A stretch of 64,000 nt of DNA from JADKCL01 sp031424495. GTDB taxonomy: Bacteria; Bacteroidota; Bacteroidia; J057; JADKCL01. The notes below the pieces were generated by a model. The model saw nothing but the letters and a program-made list of their open reading frames with translations. It made no database searches and was not told where the DNA came from. The translations under genes and the position numbers were made by a program. Positions 26,662 to 34,922 of the stretch are shown here, one piece after another; within the stretch, counting starts at the first letter, position 1, and every line of letters begins with the position of its first letter. The stretch covers positions 12,682 through 76,681 of the forward strand of contig JANPHP010000270.1 of the NCBI GenBank assembly GCA_031424495.1, given 5' to 3'.

Positions 26662-27393
26662 ATGAAAAAGATTCTCATTCCCCTCCCCGATCACGATTTT
26701 GACATCACAGAGGTGGCGGTGCCTTGGAAACGCTGGCATGATCAAGGCTATGACATCACATTTGCCACCGAGCAAGGGCTCGTAGGCGCTTGTGATCCTT
26801 TGCTCATCAAAGGGGTGATCTTTGGGCAATTGGGGGCGAATGCAGAAGCACTTCAGTGTTACCAAGAGATGCTGCAAAATCACGCATTCCAGCACCCGAT
26901 ACGCTATGCCGACATCCGCCCAGCCGACTATGACCTGTTGCACTTGCCCGGTGGGCATGCGCAGGGCATGAAACAATACCTCGAATCCAAGACACTGCAA
27001 AGCAAAGTCTTGGCGTTTTTTCAAGCGCAAAAGCTGGTAGGCAGCATCTGCCACGGCCCCGTGGTGCTCGCGCGCACCATCGATCCCGCCACGGGCAAGA
27101 GCGTGATCCATGGGCGCAAGGTCGCAGCCCTCACCAAATTTCTGGAGCGCCTCGCTTATTACCTGACAGCCTGGAAACTCGGCAAATATTACCGCACCTA
27201 TCCCGCCTACGTGCAGGACGAGGTCGCGGCAGCCATCGGCCAAGCCGGCCAATTTAAGCGCGGTCCACGGCAATTTCAGCCTTATGTCTGCGACGACGGC
27301 AATTTGGTGACTGCAAGATGGCCCAAAGACTCGTGGCTTTACGCGCAGCACCTCATTGACCGCCTCCAAAAAAACACTCAGCCAAGCGCATGA
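26662..27393 (+). CDS. DJ-1/PfpI family protein (Hsp31-like class I GATase fold)
   Basis: 243 aa from ATG 26662, which starts directly with the fold (MKKILIPLPDHDFD). The nucleophile elbow GSICHGPVVLA (about 130-140) holds the catalytic Cys followed by His. LLHLPGGHAQGM (about 92-103) provides the oxyanion loop, and DEVAAAIGQAG and DDGNLVTARWP complete the domain. Relatives are glyoxalases, chaperones or deglycases; the activity cannot be chosen here. An insert around residues 155-185 (LERLAYYLTAWKLG) is an amphipathic helix pair. It is the first gene of a four-gene chain joined by ATGA overlaps. Confidence 0.88.
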   Translation: MKKILIPLPDHDFDITEVAVPWKRWHDQGYDITFATEQGLVGACDPLLIKGVIFGQLGANAEALQCYQEMLQNHAFQHPIRYADIRPADYDLLHLPGGHAQGMKQYLESKTLQSKVLAFFQAQKLVGSICHGPVVLARTIDPATGKSVIHGRKVAALTKFLERLAYYLTAWKLGKYYRTYPAYVQDEVAAAIGQAGQFKRGPRQFQPYVCDDGNLVTARWPKDSWLYAQHLIDRLQKNTQPSA

Positions 27394-28655
27394 AGCAGCC
27401 ATCATTTATTACCTTCAGTATGGCGACTCGCCGCTTATGCCGCCTCGCTGGCGTGCTCGTGCTCATCGTGGGCATACATGCCAAGCATGTTGCAAGTGCA
27501 CAGCTTGACCAGATACAGACCATGATGGCAAATGTCACCTTGGAAAATAAAGTCGGGCAGCAAAACGACACAACGGGCCTCTATCTGATGCAGATCCCAC
27601 CCTACGATTGCGAGCCCATGCTGCCCACCTATTTCCATGTCGTAGACTGGAGCGGCGATGGCGTCGACGACCTCATCTTCAATGGCCCCTGCAATCCCTA
27701 TCCGCAGACGCAATTCATCCTTCAGACCAAAAAGGGGCTCATGCTTGCCTACGAAATGGGCGGCACCCTGCTCAATATCGAGCCGGCTGGCGATCGCTGC
27801 CTCGCTTGGGTCTATGGCGAAGCCATCGGCTGCCTGCGCACGGCCTCGCTCACCGAGATCGCCCTGGGCAGCGATGGTGCATTGCTGAGCCGCACCATCA
27901 TCGAGTGGAATCCAGAAGACACCCTGCCCAAAAGCGATGAATATGCTCAGGTGCAAGTGGCGGGTATCTTGCGAGAGACCGCTAGAGAATATGACGATGT
28001 GCTCAAAGACGAATGCACAGGGCTCAAAATCATCGGCAACCAAGTCGCAAACCTCAAAACAAAATGCACTGCGCTCCTGTTGCGGTCTCGCAACGATTGG
28101 CAGCTCGTGTGCGCACCCGTCGCCGACAACCATTGGCGCATAGCTTGGATCAAAAACTCATCCCCAAAAGAAGATATGAACGCGAACGAGAAAACGATTT
28201 TGAGCCTCTACGAAGGCTTTCAGCAAAAAAATTACCTGCAAATGGGAGCCTGTTATGCCGACAGCGCGACCTTTCAAGATGAGGTCTTTACCCTCAAAAA
28301 CGGTAAGGAATGCCGCGCAATGTGGCACTACCTCGTGACCAATGGCAAGGATTTGAACGTGACCTTTCGCGACATCAAGGCCGACGACAAGCGTGGCACC
28401 GCGCACTGGGAGGCGACCTATACCTTCTCGGGCACAGGCCGCAGGGTCCACAACGTGATCGAGGCCAGTTTTGAATTTGAAAACGGCAAGATCGTGCGCC
28501 ACCGCGACCACTTCAAGTTTTGGAAATGGACGCGCATGGCCCTCGGCACCACTGGCACCCTGCTCGGCTGGACGCCCCTCGTGAAGAACAAAGTGCGCAA
28601 AACCGCCGCAGGCGGCCTCCAAAAATTCATGGCCGACAAGCCAGAGTATCAATGA
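27390..28655 (+). CDS. Secreted two-domain protein: unknown N-terminal domain fused to SnoaL/NTF2-like domain
   Basis: 421 aa, overlapping the DJ-1-like gene by ATGA. A signal peptide (to about 38, ending ASAQ) precedes an N-terminal domain of about 220 residues with a calcium-loop-like DWSGDGVDDLIF, similar to FG-GAP/VCBS repeats. From about residue 263 an NTF2/SnoaL-like cone follows (EKTILSLYEGFQQKNYLQMGACYADSATFQDE, FEFENGKIVRHRDHFKFW). SnoaL domains are usually cytoplasmic single-domain enzymes starting at such a Met, so fusion of two genes by read-through or a sequencing indel is possible. No stop or shift is seen between them. Confidence 0.75.
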   Translation: MKQPSFITFSMATRRLCRLAGVLVLIVGIHAKHVASAQLDQIQTMMANVTLENKVGQQNDTTGLYLMQIPPYDCEPMLPTYFHVVDWSGDGVDDLIFNGPCNPYPQTQFILQTKKGLMLAYEMGGTLLNIEPAGDRCLAWVYGEAIGCLRTASLTEIALGSDGALLSRTIIEWNPEDTLPKSDEYAQVQVAGILRETAREYDDVLKDECTGLKIIGNQVANLKTKCTALLLRSRNDWQLVCAPVADNHWRIAWIKNSSPKEDMNANEKTILSLYEGFQQKNYLQMGACYADSATFQDEVFTLKNGKECRAMWHYLVTNGKDLNVTFRDIKADDKRGTAHWEATYTFSGTGRRVHNVIEASFEFENGKIVRHRDHFKFWKWTRMALGTTGTLLGWTPLVKNKVRKTAAGGLQKFMADKPEYQ

Positions 28656-29047
28656 ACGCAGTCGATCGACTGAGCCCCCGGCAATTGTATGTCTTGCATG
28701 AAAATCGCAGGGCCTATGATCGGCAGTTGCGCGCAGCGATCGAGACAGCTTGGCAGCAGAGCGGCCTGCAGATCGCCGATTTTCCGCAGACTGAGGCTGA
28801 GCGTGAGCAGACAGCAGACCGCGTCGCGCCATTGCCCTGGCAGTGGCGGCTGTTGGTGATATTATTGCCTTTCCCTTCGCCCTTGCATCCGCTCATCGCG
28901 GCGCAATTGATGGATCACGGCCTCGTGCAGATGTGCAAGGATTTTTACCGTTTCCGTGCTTGGGGATTTGGAATCTGGTTTGGTGTGGTACTGCTGCTGG
29001 GCACGCGATTTCCATTTTGGTTCATTTTTTTTTTGACGGCCGGATGA
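28652..29047 (+). CDS. Small membrane protein of unknown function
   Basis: 131 aa from ATG 28652, overlapping the preceding stop (ATGA). The N-terminal half is a charged helical region (LSPRQLYVLHENRRAYDRQL); the C-terminal half has two hydrophobic segments (about 66-82 and 105-128). No family was recognised. The overlap with the lipoprotein gene downstream (ATGA at 29044) ties it to the same operon. Confidence 0.68.
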   Translation: MNAVDRLSPRQLYVLHENRRAYDRQLRAAIETAWQQSGLQIADFPQTEAEREQTADRVAPLPWQWRLLVILLPFPSPLHPLIAAQLMDHGLVQMCKDFYRFRAWGFGIWFGVVLLLGTRFPFWFIFFLTAG

Positions 29048-29553
29048 GGAAGGGGCTCTCCTATTGCCTGGTGCTAATGTTTTGTGGTTTACTGCTCTTG
29101 GCAGGCTGTGGGCCTAGCCCCGAGGAGCTTGCAGCCGCCGAGGCGGCGCGGGCGGATTCGCTGGAGGCCGCAGAAATGCGTGAATTTTATGCGAAAAAGG
29201 AAGCTTGGTACCAATCTCCTGCTGGCATAGCCGAGGACTCGATCAGGCAGCGGGAAAACGACAGCATCCTTTCAAGGGCACAATATGAATATGGCAAAGG
29301 AAAAAAGCTCTACACACTCGGGGGAACAGTTACTGCGACGCATGAATTTCTCTTTCTACTTGCTCATACTGTAGAAATGTACGGCGTTACCATAGAGTTC
29401 CACTGCGTCACTCCATGGAAAGACATGCTCTACACTGGCGAGATGAACAAGCTGGTACAGAAGGAATTTGGCGAGGATTTTTTTGAGCAGGCGAGAAAGA
29501 CATCCCACCAAGCTTACGTAGCCCGATTCGGCGAACCTTGCGAAGATGAGTAA
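29044..29553 (+). CDS. Lipoprotein of unknown function
   Basis: 169 aa from ATG 29044. The signal ends in lipobox LLLAGC (Cys at 22). A charged Ala/Glu-rich helix, probably a coiled coil (about 27-75), precedes a small alpha/beta region (about 85-165) with two Cys. It is the last member of the ATGA-linked chain starting with the DJ-1-like gene. No named family. Confidence 0.75.
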   Translation: MRKGLSYCLVLMFCGLLLLAGCGPSPEELAAAEAARADSLEAAEMREFYAKKEAWYQSPAGIAEDSIRQRENDSILSRAQYEYGKGKKLYTLGGTVTATHEFLFLLAHTVEMYGVTIEFHCVTPWKDMLYTGEMNKLVQKEFGEDFFEQARKTSHQAYVARFGEPCEDE

Positions 29554-29569
29554 TCCATAATCCAACAAA

Positions 29570-30220
29570 GTGCCCTCCCAAAGCAAATACCGGAAAACAT
29601 GGCTGCTGATTTTCTGCGCGGCTGTCTTTTGCGTTTGCTGTATTGCCCTGTTTGCGCCTGTTGCCAAAAAAGCATCCACCAAGCCCCTGCAAGGGAAGCA
29701 CTTTCAAAGGAAAAATAAGTTTCTCTGGAGGAGCGAGATTTACAAGCATGATGGTCTTGAGATTGTGTACGAATGGAATGAATTTGGACGCATGCTGCAC
29801 ATCAAGGGGAGCAAGGTCAGTGGCGCCATCAATATGGAAGGCAAATGCGAATGGTGCAACGCCAACTTCGATGTCAAATGGGTCAACGACGACTACATCT
29901 GCCTGCTGACGGGGACCGATGGTGACATGGGAGATTTCCTATTCATTCCCATGCAGCCCCAAAACGAGCTGCAATATTTCCCCAAACACCTCAAACATGC
30001 CGACAGCCTCACCAACAATATTTTGCTCATCGACAAGGGCGACGATGAAATCTGGCTACGGGTGCAAAATCTAATGACGCACAAAAAAGACTCACTCTTG
30101 CTCGATCCCAGCCGTGGCGTCTATCCCTTCTTTTGGTTCGATGCAATGACACCCTCCAAGCTGCGCGTTCATACGATCGCGAGGAAGTATGAATTGGATA
30201 TTAGGCAGCTTTCCCGATGA
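29570..30220 (+). CDS. Membrane-anchored protein of unknown function
   Basis: 216 aa from a GTG at 29570, 16 bp after the lipoprotein gene. One N-terminal hydrophobic helix (about 10-30, Cys-rich CAAVFCVCC) is followed by a soluble domain of about 180 residues with CEWCNANFDVKWVNDDYICLLTGTDGDMGDFLF. It may continue the upstream operon. Not recognised. Confidence 0.65.
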   Translation: MPSQSKYRKTWLLIFCAAVFCVCCIALFAPVAKKASTKPLQGKHFQRKNKFLWRSEIYKHDGLEIVYEWNEFGRMLHIKGSKVSGAINMEGKCEWCNANFDVKWVNDDYICLLTGTDGDMGDFLFIPMQPQNELQYFPKHLKHADSLTNNILLIDKGDDEIWLRVQNLMTHKKDSLLLDPSRGVYPFFWFDAMTPSKLRVHTIARKYELDIRQLSR

Positions 30221-30384
30221 CTCAATGATGTGAGTACGCTTCATAATGCGCAGTCGTCAATCATATCTTGCGTGCTTTTTTTGCTAGTGTACACGATCTC
30301 GGCAACTATCTCTTTGCATTTGGAAGGCGGCGCTGATGGGGATATTTTGTGGCAAAGACAATGCTGGCAATACATGAAATCCAA

Positions 30385-30392
30385 TAACTTTG
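30385..30392 (+). promoter_or_regulatory. Possible minus-7 element
   Basis: TAACTTTG fits TAnnTTTG and lies 31 bp before ATG 30424. There is no -33 TTG at the normal distance, so the call is tentative. Confidence 0.35.
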
Positions 30393-30423
30393 ACCTTGAA
30401 AGACTCCTCAAAAAAAAGAAAAC

Positions 30424-31107
30424 ATGGGCTACGACGTCACCTTCCATCCATTCAGCCGCCGGGAATTTGAATACTACATCGAGCAGGTAGTGGACAATCC
30501 CGAGGATTATAAATTTCAACTGATCGGCCTGCATGACGATCCTGAGGAACATGCATTTTTGACAGATGCGATCTACTCACGGTTTGGCCGATTCAAGGCG
30601 CAGATTTTGGCGGGTACGATGGATTTTGAGAAGGGCATCGGCAGCTGCATGGCTTCGATCTTTGGTTACCTGCATCCTTACTGGTACTCGCGCGGCGGCA
30701 TGTTGTCGCGGCTCTACGAGGCACCGTTCAATGACTACCGTGGCGATATTTCCAACCTTGTGACTGGCCCGAGCAAGCCTGTTTTTGACAAGGCTTTTGG
30801 AGTGATCATGGAGAATTATTCATCGGGGGTCTATGTGCCCAACGAGAAAATCGCGCGTTTGCAAGAGCTACTCAAGGATCCCGCCAATGCAGCCATGGTC
30901 GAGGAGGTCATCGGTGGCTCCAACATCGCCTCGCTGCTGCAATGCTTGCAATATTGCCTGGACCACGGCCTGGACCTGCTCGAAGCGACCGACGTCTACG
31001 TGCCCATCTCGGGCGATTGCAGCACGCTCCCCGCCAATATGCGTGCCGAATACCTGAAAAATATCACCGATCACAGCAACTCTGGCCGCCACATGTCGCT
31101 GACATGA
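30424..31107 (+). CDS. Conserved-looking cytoplasmic protein of unknown function
   Basis: 227 aa, without signal peptide or transmembrane helix. It opens with MGYDVTFHPFSRREFEYYIEQV, a start reminiscent of small proteins whose members begin MGYD or MGYN. The middle holds GSCMASIFGYLHPYWYSRGG, and the C-terminal third is helical with a C-x-x-L-x-x-C pattern. It could be an immunity or stress protein, but nothing in the neighbourhood supports that. It appears monocistronic. Confidence 0.72.
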   Translation: MGYDVTFHPFSRREFEYYIEQVVDNPEDYKFQLIGLHDDPEEHAFLTDAIYSRFGRFKAQILAGTMDFEKGIGSCMASIFGYLHPYWYSRGGMLSRLYEAPFNDYRGDISNLVTGPSKPVFDKAFGVIMENYSSGVYVPNEKIARLQELLKDPANAAMVEEVIGGSNIASLLQCLQYCLDHGLDLLEATDVYVPISGDCSTLPANMRAEYLKNITDHSNSGRHMSLT

Positions 31108-31134
31108 CGACACCCACGATTGCTTACAATTGAT

Positions 31135-31142
31135 TAAATTTG
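31135..31142 (+). promoter_or_regulatory. Minus-7 element directly before the DsbA-like start
   Basis: TAAATTTG is a perfect TAnnTTTG and is followed by CAGC and then ATG 31147. The transcript would be leaderless or nearly so. nuoA has the same TTTGCAGCATG junction. Confidence 0.5.
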
Positions 31143-31146
31143 CAGC

Positions 31147-31854
31147 ATGAAAGTAGAGATTTGGTCGGATATCATGTGCCCCTTTTGCTATATCGGCAAG
31201 CGCAAGTTTGAGGCTGCGATGACTCAATTTGCCGGGCGTGAAGACATCGAAGTGAACTGGATGAGTTTTCAGTTGGATCCTGAGTTGCAAGCACCCGCTG
31301 GCACGAGCACGATCCAATACCTCGCCGACCGCAAGGGGCAGAGTCTCGCGTGGTCGCAACAGGCCCATGCGCAGGTGACCGAGATGGCGCGCACGGTGGG
31401 CCTCGACTACCGCTTTGACAAAGCTGTGGTCGCAAACTCTTTTGATGCGCACCGCCTCATCCACCTGGCCAAAACCAAAAATCTGGGCAGCGAGGCAGAG
31501 GAATGCATTTTCAAGGCCTATTTCACCGACGGTGAAGATATCGCTGACCATGCAACCCTAGCTCAGCTCGGGCAAAAAATCGGCTTGGACCCCAAGGAGG
31601 TCATGCGGATGCTAGCCAGCAATGCCTTTGCGGATGAGGTGCATGCCGAATGTGAAATGGCTGCCCGCCTGGGGGCGCGCGGCGTTCCGTTCTTTGTGGT
31701 GGACAGCAAATATGGCGTGTCGGGCGCACAGGAGCCGCAAACCTTTCTCAATGTGCTCGAAAAGGCGCATTCTGAGTGGAAAAGCACGCAGTCACCGCTC
31801 GTCGAGGTCGTCGAGGAAGGCGCATCTTGCAGCCTGGATGGGGAGAACTGCTAG
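31147..31854 (+). CDS. DsbA family oxidoreductase (FrnE-like)
   Basis: 235 aa. The thioredoxin-fold active site MCPFCYIGKRKFE (C13-x-x-C16) lies near the N-terminus. The helical insertion, VANSFDAHRLIHLAKTKN (about 99-116) and the cis-Pro loop GARGVPFFVVDSKYGVSGAQ (about 178-197) are typical of FrnE-type cytoplasmic dithiol oxidoreductases. No signal peptide is present, so it acts in the cytoplasm. An extra C-terminal tail includes two Cys (about 226 and 234), which might act as a resolving pair as in FrnE. Confidence 0.94.
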   Translation: MKVEIWSDIMCPFCYIGKRKFEAAMTQFAGREDIEVNWMSFQLDPELQAPAGTSTIQYLADRKGQSLAWSQQAHAQVTEMARTVGLDYRFDKAVVANSFDAHRLIHLAKTKNLGSEAEECIFKAYFTDGEDIADHATLAQLGQKIGLDPKEVMRMLASNAFADEVHAECEMAARLGARGVPFFVVDSKYGVSGAQEPQTFLNVLEKAHSEWKSTQSPLVEVVEEGASCSLDGENC

Positions 31855-31905
31855 TGCTCCCTTTTTTAGATTACTGGGCTATTGAAATGGATACGTGTTT
31901 CGCGA

Positions 31906-32076
31906 TGTGCGACTCCGCTGGAGTCGATATAAACCGTGTGGTGCATGTTTCTATAAATGTAAGACCCCGCTGGGGTCCTGTTACCACTGACATTGGGTTG
32001 TGATAGGACCCCATCGGGGTCAAACCTTTTTAGAAACCCAAAACGTACAGTAATTCGACTCCAGCGGAGTCGCACA
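31906..32076. repeat. Nested palindromic element with 22-bp perfect arms
   Basis: The 22-bp arm at 31906-31927 (TGTGCGACTCCGCTGG and on) is repeated as its exact reverse complement at 32055-32076. Inside lie GTTTCTA/TAGAAAC (31947-31953, 32031-32037) and a near-perfect 16-bp pair, GACCCCGCTGGGGTCC (31963-31978) against GGACCCCATCGGGGTC (32006-32021). Each arm is also a short hairpin in itself (GACTCCGCTGGAGTC). There is no coding frame. It fits a REP/MITE-like element or a complex hairpin between the two convergent genes. Confidence 0.8.
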
Positions 32077-32183
32077 ACACACCAATCAATTTGGTCATGA
32101 TTTCAGCGAATGATATGCTAGGCAAAATGAAACGTGGATCCTCTACTGAATTCCAGGTCCCGCAATCGATCTGCAACTTGGGT

Positions 32184-33266
32184 TCACTCCGTGAAACTCA
32201 ATTGTGACCGCCGCAACACTTGGGTCACGGCTGCTTTGCCGTCGACAGTTTTGAGCTCCATTTTCAGTTCGGGATCGGCTTTCCAGTCGATCGTGAAAAG
32301 GCCATAATTGTTGGCGGGCTCGACCTTGCCGACGCGGTATTTGTTGGGTTCGGTTTTGGGCCAGGTCTCGGTGATGCCGCTGCTCGTCATGTCATAGAGC
32401 GGATACATGCCCGGCAATTGCAGCATCGACAATTCGCCCCAATGTACGTCGCCACTGATCATCACCACGCCCTCTGCCCTTGTTTTGCGGATCAGCTCGA
32501 CCATGCGCGCTTGCTCGCGGGGCACATTGGTCCAGCTTTCCCAGCCATTGTATTCGTGACAAAATTGATTGCTGGTCGCGATGATGCGAAACACGGCGGG
32601 CTGTTTGAATTCATTTTCGAGCCAAGCCCACTGCGCTGCGCCGAGAAACGTGCTGTCGGCATTTTCATTGGGGCGGTAGTCGTTTTTCCAGCGCTTTTTG
32701 TCGTTGTTGAGGAGCAGATTGTCGCGAAATGTGCGGGTGTCGAGCAAGATCACTTGCACACGCTTGTCGGCGGGACCATAATATTCGCTGTGGTAAATAC
32801 CGGTGTGCTGCCGGCGTGTGCTCGTGGCCGGTTCATTCCAAAAATCAAGGAAAATCTCTTTGCTCTCGGCCTTGAAGGGATAGTGGCGACCCACATCGTT
32901 GGTACCGAAGTCGTGGTCGTCCCAAGTCGCGTTGAGGAAGGTGGTCTTGCGCAGGTGCTGAAACTCGGGTTTTGCGCCGAGTTCGCGGTAGCCTTTGCGC
33001 AGCTCGTCCATGTCTTCCGTGTCGCCATAGATATTGTCGCCGAGGAAGACGAAAAGGTCGGGCTTTTCAGTGACAACGCGCTCCAGGATGGGCATGGGTT
33101 CGTCTTGCTCTGCACAAGAGCCGAAGGCGATGCGGGTGAGCAGCTCGGGGCGGGGGACAGCGCCAATGGCTGACTGAGGATAGTGGGCATCTGCCTGCGC
33201 CGACGGGCGCGGATGGCAGGCAACAATGCAAGCGAGCCCGAGCAGGGCGAGAAGGTGATGGCGCAT
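32184..33266 (-). CDS. PhoD-like alkaline phosphatase D family protein
   Basis: 360 aa. A lipoprotein-type signal (LLGLACIVAC, Cys at 17) is followed by the metallophosphatase core: FGSCAEQ (about 48-54), LGDNIYGD (about 74-81), TWDDHDFG (about 113-120), a NQF segment with NTNQF-like SNQFCHEY, and SGDVHWGE (about 285-292). These supply the Asp, Asn and His metal ligands. It hydrolyses phosphate mono- or diesters outside the cytoplasm. A TACCTTCG element sits 3 bp before the ATG. Monocistronic on the minus strand. Confidence 0.92.
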   Translation of the reverse strand: MRHHLLALLGLACIVACHPRPSAQADAHYPQSAIGAVPRPELLTRIAFGSCAEQDEPMPILERVVTEKPDLFVFLGDNIYGDTEDMDELRKGYRELGAKPEFQHLRKTTFLNATWDDHDFGTNDVGRHYPFKAESKEIFLDFWNEPATSTRRQHTGIYHSEYYGPADKRVQVILLDTRTFRDNLLLNNDKKRWKNDYRPNENADSTFLGAAQWAWLENEFKQPAVFRIIATSNQFCHEYNGWESWTNVPREQARMVELIRKTRAEGVVMISGDVHWGELSMLQLPGMYPLYDMTSSGITETWPKTEPNKYRVGKVEPANNYGLFTIDWKADPELKMELKTVDGKAAVTQVLRRSQLSFTE

Positions 33267-33269
33267 GCA

Positions 33270-33277
33270 CGAAGGTA
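33270..33277 (-). promoter_or_regulatory. Minus-7-like element abutting the PhoD start
   Basis: On the minus strand TACCTTCG, then TGC, then ATG 33266. One mismatch to TAnnTTTG. The same close arrangement occurs before three other genes of the window. Confidence 0.35.
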
Positions 33278-33308
33278 GGGAGAAATGGAGGAATTGCGGG
33301 TGAAAGAC

Positions 33309-34817
33309 TCACTCCACCACCAAGCGCTGCACCTCCATCCGCACACCATCTGCCGAATAAATCTCTACCAAATACAAACCCGCCACGAGGCTGCTCAGCT
33401 CCAAAAATTGCTCATTTATCTGATCTGACAAGTCTGCACGACACACGACCTGCCCGGCAAGGTTGTGCACCACGAGCTGCCCGCCACCCAATTCGCTGGG
33501 ATAGCTGCACCTCACCCTGTTATGCGCAGGGTTGGGCGACAAGGTGACCGTGCGCAACATTGCTGGGGTGCGGACCACGAGCGTGCTGATGTCGAGACAA
33601 GTGCCCCAGGTTTCAGAGCCTTTGCAATAACAATAAAGTGAATCGCTTTCCGTGTCTGGATAGGACCAAACCATCTTCTTCACGCTGCCGAGCCCCTGTA
33701 CAAAGCTCTCTTGGTACAGCAACTCAAATGGTGTGATCGCATTGAAACAGGAATCATAATCTTGCAGGTTCTCTATCTCGATGCGGATGCGGCCATGATT
33801 GCCATACATGAAGCGCATACCGATTTGTGCTGGGCGGGGAACCTGAAAACCGCCAATACGCACATTTTCAGGATTGTGCTGTTGCGGGAGCAGTCGCAGC
33901 AAGTCCAAATATGCTGAGTCCACGACCGCAGTGTCGAGCACGGGCGGATAATACTGCCCCACCACACCTACCCAGTTCTGATACCAAAATGCGGCCGACT
34001 CCAGGGTATAGGAATAGGAAAATGGTGACAAGGAAATGATAGCCTGAACCACCGTCTCGGAATAACTCCAACTGCTGCTGTTCGTGGAGCTGTAGTGGCT
34101 CTCGAACCCAAACTTGTCACCAGGCTGCACATCCAAGATTTCTCGGATCGTGGGCAGGCGCCCTGCTCCCAAACCCTGCTCCGGTATCGCCCACAACTGA
34201 AAGGTGCAGGTGTCCTCATAATTGGTGTAAAACTGCGGGAATGGCAGGAAATTGAAGGTCGCTACAAAACCATGTTCGCGGCTCAAGGAAATCTGCTTGC
34301 CGTTGGAGAGCGAAAAATATTTGACGGAGTCAGCGACACCCAAAACTTGCTGCGCGACTATACTGTCCACGGTGGCGGTGATGCCGCTCTGCCAAGTCCA
34401 GCTAGCGCCGACATTCGTCTGGCTCAGTAGCCGAAATGTGTCGGCCTTGCTGCTCACAAACAGGCAGGTGCCGTCGGGCTGTAGCAGCATTTTCTTGCCG
34501 AGGTAGTGGTCTCGGTCGAGCAAGATGATTCCGTTGCCATTGACATTGGCTTGGCCATTGCAAGAATCGAGCGAATCAGAGGCCATACCATGCCGGTCGA
34601 TCCGGTAGAGGTAATAGGCGCTGTCGGCTCCCTCCAAACGCACCGAGTCCACATGGCTCGCAAACAACCACCTATCGGCCGAGTTCGTCTGCCGATAGGT
34701 GTACAAATAGGTATTGCCGGGCGGAAATGGATGCCAAGACTGGCCAAAAAGGCCCGTGAAAAGACCAGAAAGCAAAAACAGCAAGTGCAAGCAAAGGTAT
34801 TTGTATTTGAATGACAT
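33309..34817 (-). CDS. T9SS type A sorting domain-containing secreted protein
   Basis: 502 aa. A signal peptide (to about 25; LLFLLSGLFTGLFGQ) is followed by a beta-rich region of about 390 residues with WHPFPPGNTYLYTY at its start, as in several Bacteroidota surface proteins; no named domain was recognised. The C-terminal 80 residues form the type IX sorting domain (TLSPNPAHNRVRCSY, LVAGLYLVEIY, VQRLVVE). It starts 105 bp downstream of the esterase gene and may be co-transcribed with it. Confidence 0.87.
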   Translation of the reverse strand: MSFKYKYLCLHLLFLLSGLFTGLFGQSWHPFPPGNTYLYTYRQTNSADRWLFASHVDSVRLEGADSAYYLYRIDRHGMASDSLDSCNGQANVNGNGIILLDRDHYLGKKMLLQPDGTCLFVSSKADTFRLLSQTNVGASWTWQSGITATVDSIVAQQVLGVADSVKYFSLSNGKQISLSREHGFVATFNFLPFPQFYTNYEDTCTFQLWAIPEQGLGAGRLPTIREILDVQPGDKFGFESHYSSTNSSSWSYSETVVQAIISLSPFSYSYTLESAAFWYQNWVGVVGQYYPPVLDTAVVDSAYLDLLRLLPQQHNPENVRIGGFQVPRPAQIGMRFMYGNHGRIRIEIENLQDYDSCFNAITPFELLYQESFVQGLGSVKKMVWSYPDTESDSLYCYCKGSETWGTCLDISTLVVRTPAMLRTVTLSPNPAHNRVRCSYPSELGGGQLVVHNLAGQVVCRADLSDQINEQFLELSSLVAGLYLVEIYSADGVRMEVQRLVVE

Positions 34818-34922
34818 ATAGACAAGTTCATTAAAATCCGCCCAACATCCAAGTCGCGAGATAACATTCAGCTATGTTTGAGCATACGTCCTTCTTCATC
34901 CTCAAACGATGCCAATTTCAGA

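Noticed and set aside
30230..30490. An 86-codon plus-strand ORF with one hydrophobic segment.
   Set aside because: It overlaps the start of the better-supported 30424 gene in another frame and ends in low-complexity Ser/Thr; no signal of coding beyond a hydrophobic run.
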